Source: Solirubrobacterales bacterium (lineage in GTDB: Bacteria > Actinomycetota > Thermoleophilia > Solirubrobacterales > Solirubrobacteraceae). From it: 10,268 nt of DNA. The DNA lies in NCBI GenBank assembly GCA_026392325.1, contig JAPLCH010000003.1, forward strand, positions 1-10,268, written 5' to 3'. This document shows positions 5,113 through 10,268 of this stretch, piece by piece; within the stretch, counting starts at the first letter, position 1, and each line of letters starts with the position of its first letter. A program made the position numbers and the translations under genes. The notes under the pieces were generated by a model. It was not told the DNA's origin. It ran no database searches and saw only the letters and a program-made list of their open reading frames with translations.

Positions 5113-6789
5113 TCAGGCCTGCGACGACCGTGATGGAAGCTTGCGTCGGGGCATTCGGGTGGTGGTGACACGCTCACGCCACCGCTCGGGATCTATCTGA
5201 CCGGCGACCAGCCTTGCCAACATTCGTGTCTCGGGAGCACGGGCTCCATCCTGGGTCATCTTCGCGGCGAGTAGAGGAACCGTGTCAAGTGACTCGATCG
5301 CCTGCCCTACTTCCTTTTCGATCTCCGCAACGCCTGCTCCAGAGGCGAGCTTTTCCCCTGCCCTTCGGTTGCGGCTGCCTTCGGCCAGCACTGTGGCGAC
5401 AAGGTCACCGGCTCCGGCAAGTCCCGCGAAGGTTTCCAAGCGGGCGCCCCTTGACTCGGCCCAACGGACGATTTCAGCCCAGACACGGCCAGCTGCGGCA
5501 CCTGCCGCATTTGGCCCCCCGCCCATGGCAGCGGCTGCTGCGAGAGCGGCAACATTCTTGGCGCACCCTGCCATCTCAACCCCAGCCACATCATCTGTGG
5601 TTTCAACATAAGTTCTGGCCTCGCGCAGCGGTGCGGCAAGTTGCGCCAGGAGAATCGCATCCTTCGACGCAAGAACAAACGCCGCCCCTTTTTCCAAGGC
5701 GCCTGCTGCGTGAGCCGGCCCACCAATGGCAAGAATTGAGTGACCTGCAGCTCGCTTTTCCGTGTACTCGGCTGGCAGGTCACCAAGGTGGGGAACCAAA
5801 CCCTTGCTCAGCAGCACGATGCCCGTTGACTCGTGCATACGTGGAGCGTGAGCTGCCAAAGCTGCTGGCAGTGACCTGGATGGGACGGCGAAGCAGACGA
5901 TGTCGCACGACGGCGAATCCAACTCGGCCGCCCTTACCGCCTGTACCCGGTCGGGAAGATCAACCCCGGGCAGGTATGCAGCGTTCTCACGAGTCTCGTT
6001 GAGGATCTTCACCTGCTCTGCTCCCCGGCAGGCGAGGAGAACCTGTACCCCAGCGCGGGCAAGCAGGACTGCCAGTGCGGTCCCGGCTGAGCCTGCGCCA
6101 ACAACTGCAACCTTCCTCAATGGCGGAACTCCGCCGAGTGCCTCCCACTGCTGACTGATCGGAGCCCAGATCCGGTCACTGTCGGTGATTGCCATGGTCG
6201 GGGTGATTTCCTCCCGTGGAACCTGACCAAACTCGAGCACTTCCCCCATCGTGATCCGTACTTTGTGGGGGCGAACTCGGAAGCCTTTGCGTATCGCTTC
6301 CGTGCCCTTCACGGCAACCGGCACCACTGGTGCTCCTGAGATGAGTGAGAGCCGTGCTGCCCCAGTCTTAGGCTTGCCCAAAGGACCTGGCCTTACGCGT
6401 GTTCCTTCCGGGAAGATCAGCACGCAGTCACCACGGGCAAGGATTGCCTCAGCTGTGGCAAGCATTTCCGCATCGCCCTTTTCGCGGTTAACGGGAAATG
6501 CTCCAAGCCTGGACAGGAACCAGCCGCCGAGCTTGTGTGAAAACAGCTCCTTTTTGGCAACGTAGTAGATCGGCCTGCGCAGGCAGCAGCCGATCACGAA
6601 AGGGTCAAGGAAGGACCGGTGATTTGCGGCAAGAATGACCGGCCCGGACTTGGGGATGTGCGAAACCCCAGTGCGACTCATTCGGAAATAGATCATGAAG
6701 AACGGCTGCAGGATGGATCTTGCGACCCAATACAGGACGATATTTACTCCACGCTCTCGCGCACGGGTGTGAAGTGCGTCGCGATCCAC
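5113..6789 (-). CDS. gpsA: Fusion of PlsC-type acyltransferase and glycerol-3-phosphate dehydrogenase
   Basis: 558 residues from GTG 6789 in one unbroken frame. The N-terminal part (about 15-205) is a 1-acyl-glycerol-3-phosphate acyltransferase domain: NHRSFLD with the HX4D pair His57/Asp62, VNREKGD near 100-106, FPEGTR at 126-131 and VPVAVKG near 156-162. The C-terminal part (about 225-545) is NAD(P)-dependent glycerol-3-phosphate dehydrogenase: GAGSAG (231-236), NAAYLPG (269-275), FAVPS, LSKG (327-330), Lys411 in CAKNV as the likely catalytic Lys, GLAGAGDL (456-463) and SRN (472-474). Together they would make glycerol 3-phosphate and add an acyl chain to a glycerophosphate. Several GpsA signatures are altered (see findings). 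The frame stays open upstream to TTG 6897, but that stretch has no family match and overlaps the divergent gene, so the later GTG was chosen; this start is uncertain. The rhomboid gene follows by 31 bases. Confidence 0.88.
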   Translation of the reverse strand: MDRDALHTRARERGVNIVLYWVARSILQPFFMIYFRMSRTGVSHIPKSGPVILAANHRSFLDPFVIGCCLRRPIYYVAKKELFSHKLGGWFLSRLGAFPVNREKGDAEMLATAEAILARGDCVLIFPEGTRVRPGPLGKPKTGAARLSLISGAPVVPVAVKGTEAIRKGFRVRPHKVRITMGEVLEFGQVPREEITPTMAITDSDRIWAPISQQWEALGGVPPLRKVAVVGAGSAGTALAVLLARAGVQVLLACRGAEQVKILNETRENAAYLPGVDLPDRVQAVRAAELDSPSCDIVCFAVPSRSLPAALAAHAPRMHESTGIVLLSKGLVPHLGDLPAEYTEKRAAGHSILAIGGPAHAAGALEKGAAFVLASKDAILLAQLAAPLREARTYVETTDDVAGVEMAGCAKNVAALAAAAAMGGGPNAAGAAAGRVWAEIVRWAESRGARLETFAGLAGAGDLVATVLAEGSRNRRAGEKLASGAGVAEIEKEVGQAIESLDTVPLLAAKMTQDGARAPETRMLARLVAGQIDPERWRERVTTTRMPRRKLPSRSSQA

Positions 6790-6815
6790 TTGTAGTGAGC
6801 CTACCTGCGAGTGCG

Positions 6816-6830
6816 GGCGGTTGAACCGCC
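6816..6830. promoter_or_regulatory. Palindrome in the divergent intergenic region
   Basis: GGCGGTT, a central G, then AACCGCC: a 15-base perfect inverted repeat between the chosen starts of the PlsC-GpsA gene (6789, minus) and the 152-residue gene (6883, plus). The position suits a shared operator, but no convincing promoter boxes could be placed beside it. Confidence 0.3.
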
Positions 6831-6882
6831 TTGGCTGGCCGCCCGTACCGTGGTTGATGAACCTCAATAGAGTCACCCCAAG

Positions 6883-7341
6883 ATGGAGCTGAATCAAAGG
6901 ACAGTCAATGGTGCGGCCGCAGGCGCAGTCGCGTCACTCGTCTGGGCGGTGACTGAGCCAATTGACAAACCGATCTTCGGTTGTCGGTACAGCGATGTTG
7001 AACTTCTGGGCAAGGCAGTGACCCGTGGTCGCTGGTGGCGAGTTGCTGGTCTTGTTCAACACCTGATGAATGGCGCGCTTTTCGGTGCCGTCTACGCAAA
7101 CGTCGCGCCCAAGACGCCCATCCCGCCGGCCTTACGCGGTCCCGCTGCTGGAATGACCGAGCATCTTGCCTCTTGGCCGGCCGTTGGTCTGGCCGACCGT
7201 TTCCACCCAGCCCGTGATGAGCTCGTGAAGCTCAAGGGCAACCGGAACGCGTTCATTCAGGCCACTTGGCGGCACCTTCTGTTTGGAACGGTTCTTGGTG
7301 CTGTTGAAGCACGTTTGAACGCAGAGCCTGACGCTAACTAG
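6883..7341 (+). CDS. Conserved-looking hypothetical membrane-associated protein, 152 residues
   Basis: No function is known to me. The protein has weakly hydrophobic Gly/Ala-rich helices at about residues 8-24 (VNGAAAGAVASLVWAVTEP), 54-74 (VAGLVQHLMNGALFGAVYA) and 128-144 (WRHLLFGTVLGAVEA), each with small-residue spacing suited to helix packing, so it probably sits in or at the membrane. Between them are polar, motif-like stretches: DKPIFGCRYSDVELLGKAVTRG (28-49), RFHPARDEL (106-114) and GNRNAFIQATWRH. This pattern of conserved-looking charged segments between short helices recalls unnamed Thermoleophilia proteins, from memory only. ATG 6883 has no visible Shine-Dalgarno. The next gene begins 10 bases after its stop, so the two are probably co-transcribed. 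Confidence 0.72.
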   Translation: MELNQRTVNGAAAGAVASLVWAVTEPIDKPIFGCRYSDVELLGKAVTRGRWWRVAGLVQHLMNGALFGAVYANVAPKTPIPPALRGPAAGMTEHLASWPAVGLADRFHPARDELVKLKGNRNAFIQATWRHLLFGTVLGAVEARLNAEPDAN

Positions 7342-7351
7342 ACTCCCCAGC

Positions 7352-8281
7352 GTGAAGACGCTGATTACAGGTGCATCCGGATTTGTTGGAGGGCACCTTG
7401 CGATTGCCGCGGACGCCGCAGGCGACACTGTCACGAGCATCTCCCGCTCTGGTACCGCGCCAGCTGGCAAGGCGGTGGCTTGCGACCTGTTGGACGCAAC
7501 AGCGATCAGAAACCTGATTGCTGAGGTCCAGCCCGATGCAGTCCATCACTTGGCCGCGCTCGCTTCAACCGGGCGCTCTTGGTCAGATCCTTTGCGCTGT
7601 CTTGCGGACAACCAGGCAATGACCTGGAATCTGCTGGAGGCCGTCCGCTTGGAGGCTCCCGCAGCGACCGTGCTGATCGCCTGCAGTGGAGAGTCCTATG
7701 GCAAGCCCGTTTCTCTCCCCATTGATGAGAATCACCCACTTGCCCCCGCCACCCCTTACGCAGTTGCAAAAACAGCCTGTGATCTGATCGGCGGCCTTTT
7801 CGCAGAGGCTCACGGGTTGAAGGTGATTCGCGCCCGTGCCTTCAACCACGCTGGCCCCGGGCAGTCACATGAGTTCCTGATTGGTTCCCTCGTCGGTCAG
7901 GTAGCGGCGGCAGTAGTAGCCGGTGAAACTTCCGTAACGCTCAGGACAGGAACGGCTGGCATTCGCCGCGATTACACGGACGTGAGGGACGTTGTCCGCG
8001 CGTACAGAGAACTCACCAGCGATGGGCTGTTCGGTGTGGTGAATGTCTGTTCAGGCAAGTCTGCATCGACCGAAGAGATTGTCAATTTGGTGCGTGTGGC
8101 TGCGGCAGACAAGATCTCAGTTGACCATGTGGTTGATGACTCAATCGTCCGTCCGCACGAAACTCTTGAGGTTGTCGGCTCTCCCGCGCTGATCGCAGAT
8201 CGTCTCGGCTGGGAGGCAAAGATCCCGCTCGAGCAGACAGTCTCGGATTCCCTCGCAGCGAGCCTCAGCCCGGACGCCTAA
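7352..8281 (+). CDS. NAD-dependent epimerase/dehydratase, GDP-6-deoxy-D-mannose reductase-like
   Basis: 309 residues, an extended short-chain dehydrogenase acting on nucleotide sugars. The Rossmann motif is GASGFVG (7-13), Asp45 lies at the adenine-binding position, and HLAALAS (66-72) follows. The active site has Ser112 in SGESYG and YAVAK (Tyr136, Lys140). The substrate part carries RAFNHAGPGQ (162-171) and RRDYTDVRDVVRAY (205-218), both typical of GDP-mannose 4,6-dehydratases and GDP-4-keto-6-deoxymannose reductases. The SGE active site instead of a Thr-based one and the short length favour the reductase (Rmd) over the dehydratase. No partner dehydratase or glycosyltransferase is in view, so the sugar is uncertain. 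The GTG start lies 10 bases after the previous stop with no Shine-Dalgarno, which suggests translation coupled to the gene before it. Confidence 0.85.
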   Translation: MKTLITGASGFVGGHLAIAADAAGDTVTSISRSGTAPAGKAVACDLLDATAIRNLIAEVQPDAVHHLAALASTGRSWSDPLRCLADNQAMTWNLLEAVRLEAPAATVLIACSGESYGKPVSLPIDENHPLAPATPYAVAKTACDLIGGLFAEAHGLKVIRARAFNHAGPGQSHEFLIGSLVGQVAAAVVAGETSVTLRTGTAGIRRDYTDVRDVVRAYRELTSDGLFGVVNVCSGKSASTEEIVNLVRVAAADKISVDHVVDDSIVRPHETLEVVGSPALIADRLGWEAKIPLEQTVSDSLAASLSPDA

Positions 8282-8312
8282 ACTTGCATCAAGCAGTACC
8301 TGCAGCACACCC

Positions 8313-8386
8313 GCCGAAGTAGCTCAGCTGGTCAGAGCACCTGTCTTGTAAACAGGGGGTCAGGGGTTCGAATCCCCTCTTCGGCT
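8313..8386 (+). tRNA. trnT: tRNA-Thr (anticodon UGU)
   Basis: A complete cloverleaf. The acceptor arms GCCGAAG (8313-8319) and CTTCGGC (8379-8385) pair fully. The D stem is GCTC/GAGC with loop AGCTGGTCA, the anticodon stem CCTGT/ACAGG (8340-8344, 8352-8356), the loop CTTGTAA with anticodon TGT at 8347-8349, a 5-base variable loop, and the T arm AGGGG-TTCGAAT-CCCCT. The anticodon reads ACA (Thr). No CCA is encoded; the base after the acceptor stem is T. It stands alone, 31 bases after the epimerase stop. Confidence 0.96.
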
Positions 8387-8414
8387 TGAGCTAGACCCGC
8401 AAGACCAAACCGGC

Positions 8415-8450
8415 CGTGCGCCGCGAGGTATCGACCGCCTCGGGCGCACG
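8415..8450. terminator. Strong hairpin between tRNA-Thr and the convergent lipoprotein gene
   Basis: CGTGCGCC then CGAGG pair with CCTCG then GGCGCACG, 13 bp with a single bulged G and a 9-base loop. It lies 10 bases past the stop of the minus-strand lipoprotein and is followed on that strand by TTTGGTCTT; on the plus strand it lies 28 bases after the tRNA. It is probably a shared bidirectional terminator, better for the minus strand. Confidence 0.6.
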
Positions 8451-8459
8451 ACCATTGGC

Positions 8460-8819
8460 TCACATTCGGTTCTTCGAGCGAAGCTTCCCACCGTTACCGG
8501 CCCCGTCAAAGCAGAACTGCCAGCTATCGAGCACCTTTCCGCCCTTGATGTTGTAGTAAACGCATGAGTCGCTGCCGAGGCCCGCGTTGGTGCTTTCCTG
8601 CGTGTCCTCTGGTTTCCCGAACTTGGCCTTCACTGCGCCTAATGTCACCCCAAGCTTCAGGGCGCGAGCCTGCCCATTGGTGATCGCATTTCGATTCTGT
8701 TCCTTGGTGATGCTCTTGCTCACCTCGTTGGCACCACCTGCCACAAGTGCCGCGCAGCCGGCGATCAACAGGACTCCTCCGATAACAACACCCAATAGGA
8801 CTTTCAGAACAGTGCTCAT
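8460..8819 (-). CDS. Small lipoprotein, SmpA/OmlA-like fold
   Basis: 119 residues, ATG start with GAGGA (8828-8824) 4 bases upstream. The N-terminus is a lipoprotein signal: a hydrophobic run at 5-20 and lipobox IAGC with Cys22 as the modified residue. After a charged linker (ANEVSKSITKEQNRNAIT) the C-terminal domain at about 55-115 has LGVTLGAVKAKFGKPEDTQ, the G-(M/V)-T-x-x-x-V-x-x-x-x-G-x-P type pattern of SmpA/OmlA-like small beta domains, then SCVYYNIKGG and WQFCFDGAG. Cys86 and Cys103 are likely disulfide-bonded outside the membrane. The fold call rests on pattern similarity and no partner is known. It has its own promoter at 8857-8884 and ends in the hairpin at 8415-8450, so it appears monocistronic. 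Confidence 0.78.
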   Translation of the reverse strand: MSTVLKVLLGVVIGGVLLIAGCAALVAGGANEVSKSITKEQNRNAITNGQARALKLGVTLGAVKAKFGKPEDTQESTNAGLGSDSCVYYNIKGGKVLDSWQFCFDGAGNGGKLRSKNRM

Positions 8820-8840
8820 TTTATCCTCACAGTTGCTTTA

Positions 8841-8850
8841 GTGAATTCAC
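8841..8850. promoter_or_regulatory. 10-bp palindrome in the lipoprotein leader
   Basis: GTGAATTCAC, a perfect palindrome, lies 6 bases downstream of the -10 box at 8857-8862, at or just after the expected transcription start. A repressor bound there would block the promoter, but a chance palindrome of this length is possible. Confidence 0.3.
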
Positions 8851-8856
8851 ACATGG

Positions 8857-8884
8857 GTTATAGCAGCGGCAGCAGGCGAGCCAA
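8857..8884 (-). promoter_or_regulatory. Promoter for the small lipoprotein
   Basis: On the minus strand TTGGCT (8884-8879) and TATAAC (8862-8857) are 16 bases apart; the -10 matches 5 of 6 and the -35 matches 4 of 6 consensus positions. The start would fall near 8850, giving a leader of about 30 bases before ATG 8819. Confidence 0.55.
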
Positions 8885-8945
8885 CCCGTGAACCCACTCC
8901 AGAGGCCGCCTCCCCTTCCTCCGCCGCGAGTAGGCTTGCTCATCA

Positions 8946-9470
8946 ATGAGTGACCTCTTGATTCAACGGATCACATCGCAGGCTGGCGCGCTGGAATGCG
9001 ATGAGCTCTTTGTGGAATACATGCAGTGGCTGATCGGGGAGCTGAACCTGATCCAGCCAGTTGATTACGTCACCCAGGAGCCACTGGTTAATGCCGCATT
9101 CCGGGAGGAGTGGCCTCAGATGCTCTCCGACCAGGGTCGCATGTACCTGATCACTGACGGGACGACGAAGGTCGGAGTGGTTGCACTCCATCCAAGGTCC
9201 GAAACCGAGGCTGAGGTGAAGAGAATGTACGTCCGAGCAGACCATCGCGGTAAGGGAATCTCACGCATGCTCCTTGACCGCTTGATTGAAGACTCGAGGC
9301 TTATCGGCTATTCAACGGTGGTTCTTGAATCATTGGTGTTCATGAAATCAGCGCATTCGCTTTACGAGTCCGCCGGCTTCGAGTACGTCAATGCATTCGA
9401 CGGACACGAGGGCCAGTCTCACGGCGTGACTGGCCTTGAGGTGTTCATGCGCCTCAAACTGGCCAGCTGA
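8946..9470 (+). CDS. GNAT family N-acetyltransferase
   Basis: 174 residues, the usual size for a single GNAT domain that transfers an acetyl group from acetyl-CoA to an amine. The acetyl-CoA-binding segment is VKRMYVRADHRGKGISRMLLDRL (91-113); the pyrophosphate loop RGKGIS (101-106) fits R-x-x-G-x-(G/A) except for Ser at the last place. STVVLES (123-129) forms the next strand, and AHSLYESAGFEYV (136-148) has Tyr140 at the usual general-acid position. The N-terminal third (EYMQWLIGELNLIQP) resembles GNATs with a helical substrate-binding lid, but the substrate cannot be inferred. ATG 8946 is not preceded by a clear Shine-Dalgarno. It is divergent from the lipoprotein gene and convergent with the DUF2267 gene. 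Confidence 0.87.
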   Translation: MSDLLIQRITSQAGALECDELFVEYMQWLIGELNLIQPVDYVTQEPLVNAAFREEWPQMLSDQGRMYLITDGTTKVGVVALHPRSETEAEVKRMYVRADHRGKGISRMLLDRLIEDSRLIGYSTVVLESLVFMKSAHSLYESAGFEYVNAFDGHEGQSHGVTGLEVFMRLKLAS

Positions 9471-9500
9471 CTTCAAGTCCGGTCTCCGGCCAGCTGAGGC

Positions 9501-9938
9501 TCAGACGTACGGCGCATCCTCAACAAGTGACCTGATTGGCGGCGGCAGAACCGCCAGCACGCCTTCCATCTCACCTCCATCAATGTCGTAGCCGAGCACG
9601 CCCATTGTCGCCCGGGTTGCGAGTGCAGCTTCCTCTTGACTGGACATGCTCGCCTCAGTCTCAATCCGCCGGAGGAATGCTTCTGGATGTCCGTGCTGTT
9701 GAGGCGTACTCGCCGGCTCCCACCCCTCGTAATACACGCCCCTGATCACCAGCGGCAGTTGGTCTGCAAGGCTCGCTGACTCCTCTTGGGGAAGGCTGTC
9801 GCGAAGCGCATGAAGCACAGCGCTCATGGCGCCATACGCCTCAACATTGCTGTCCCCGGTCTGCTTGGCCACATCCCCGATCCACCTGTCGGCCGTGTGG
9901 ACAGTCATCTCAAATCTCTTCACTCTCGCCATGTTCAT
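9501..9938 (-). CDS. DUF2267 family protein
   Basis: 145 residues, a typical length. DUF2267 proteins are small helical cytoplasmic proteins, often near stress genes, with no established biochemical role. Recognisable stretches are TADRWIGDVAKQTG (15-28), AYGAMSAVLHALRDSLPQEE (34-53), and LADQLPLVIRGVYYEGWEPAS (57-77), the last being the family's best signature; then HPEAFLRRIETEA. The second half (about 95-140, ATRATMGVLGYDIDGGEMEGVLAVLPPPIRSLV) looks like a partial repeat of the first helical module, as is common in the family. The stretch GAGGGGGA before ATG 9938 can serve either that ATG or the one two codons later. It converges with the GNAT gene across 30 bases. Confidence 0.85.
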   Translation of the reverse strand: MNMARVKRFEMTVHTADRWIGDVAKQTGDSNVEAYGAMSAVLHALRDSLPQEESASLADQLPLVIRGVYYEGWEPASTPQQHGHPEAFLRRIETEASMSSQEEAALATRATMGVLGYDIDGGEMEGVLAVLPPPIRSLVEDAPYV

Positions 9939-10268
9939 TCCCCCTCAATCTCCTCGACCCCAGACGAACGCCTGCGACCGACTCCGCGTGCCAATCCGGC
10001 AACCTGCTTCGACCGTAAACACATCAGCGCGGAACGCACGGGTTTTTCTTAAACCCCTGCTCAATGGGGTTTCGGACCGCGCCAGAGGCACCCCAGCATT
10101 AATCCAGTCACCACAGCCGATCTGGACGGTCTCAACACGGCCATCCCCGCCGGCAGCGCTGCAGGAGACCGCTATCCGGACATGGGCAGCGTCGGCCGCT
10201 GATCCAAAGAGAGTCGAAGGCAGGACCACAGGCGGGCAGGTCGAATCCAGTGGTTACGACGCTTTTGG
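9939..10268. other. About 330 bases without a supportable gene, up to the window edge
   Basis: A minus-strand open frame at 9945-10229 ends 6 bases before the DUF2267 start, but its 94-residue product is rich in Arg, Ser, Cys and Trp, has irregular codon use and matches no family I know. The plus strand has an open but start-less stretch around 10085-10199. The clearest structure is the competing hairpin pair at 10040-10072. The region may be the leader of the DUF2267 gene or the edge of a gene beyond the window. Confidence 0.5.
10040..10072. repeat. Competing hairpins upstream of DUF2267
   Basis: GGGTTT (10040-10045), AAACCCC (10051-10057) and GGGGTTT (10066-10072). The middle arm can pair upstream (6 bp, 5-base loop) or downstream (7 bp, 8-base loop), so the two folds exclude each other. 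Confidence 0.4.

Noticed and set aside
5214..6002. Long plus-strand open frame (262 codons) opposite PlsC-GpsA
   Set aside because: Arg/Pro/His-rich product with no family features, antisense to a clear enzyme; a shadow of GC-rich codon usage.
8313..8459. tRNA-Thr as an attachment site for an integrated element
   Set aside because: No integrase gene and no repeated tRNA 3' end elsewhere in the window; neighbours look like ordinary chromosome.
9461..9497. 10-base direct repeat GGCCAGCTGA around the GNAT/DUF2267 convergence
   Set aside because: Only two short copies containing a common CAGCTG palindrome; no wider structure supports a function.
9945..10229. 94-residue minus-strand open frame ending 6 bases before DUF2267
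   Set aside because: Composition rich in Arg, Ser, Cys and Trp, mixed codon use, no recognisable motif, no good Shine-Dalgarno at its GTG. The tight spacing to DUF2267 keeps it from being excluded entirely.
1..10268. CRISPR arrays, insertion sequences, toxin-antitoxin or phage-defence genes
   Set aside because: No spaced repeats, transposase or defence-type domains were seen on either strand.

Overview
The window is a moderately GC-rich bacterial chromosome segment, by eye near 60% GC. It is probably from an actinomycete-type genome (Actinomycetota, possibly Thermoleophilia or a relative). Pointers to this are frequent GTG starts, a tRNA gene without an encoded CCA, a rhomboid with an N-terminal B-box zinc finger, a DUF2267 protein, and a membrane-associated 152-residue protein beside an NDP-sugar epimerase. 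The lineage is inferred from gene style, not from a marker gene. I see no mobile element, CRISPR array or phage gene; most of it reads as ordinary core chromosome.

Layout. 1-1648 (+): the 3' end of an enolase-superfamily gene, a DUF192 protein and a 3-hydroxyacyl-CoA dehydrogenase, ended by an intrinsic terminator. 1649-1918: a 270-base gap between converging genes. On the minus strand it holds a near-consensus promoter (TTGACG, 17 bp, TATATT), a leader hairpin, a perfect GGAGG ribosome binding site and a 23-codon reading frame whose ATG lies inside a 9-bp hairpin; a palindrome abuts the -35. 1919-3514 (-): a pterin-4a-carbinolamine dehydratase followed directly by a CNNM/CorC-type membrane protein whose start is anomalous. 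3623-4213 (+): a secreted or lipid-anchored protein with a clean 47-residue internal duplication. 4245-6789 (-): a PlsC-GpsA fusion followed by the zinc-finger rhomboid. 6883-8281 (+): the 152-residue protein and the epimerase/reductase. 8313-8386 (+): tRNA-Thr(UGU). 8460-8819 (-): a small lipoprotein with its own promoter. 8946-9470 (+): a GNAT acetyltransferase. 9501-9938 (-): a DUF2267 protein. 9939-10268: no gene I can support.

How the genes work together. The PlsC-GpsA fusion joins two steps of phospholipid synthesis: making sn-glycerol 3-phosphate and acylating a glycerophosphate backbone. The 3-hydroxyacyl-CoA dehydrogenase belongs to fatty-acid or short-chain acyl-CoA metabolism. The rest are mostly housekeeping or envelope genes without a single shared pathway.

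Best candidates for something undescribed: the structured 23-codon minigene at 1714-1865 (-), the pterin dehydratase/CNNM junction (only a TGA separates the frame of one gene from the first membrane helix of the next), the PlsC-GpsA fusion with altered GpsA signatures, and the duplicated Cys-pair lipoprotein.
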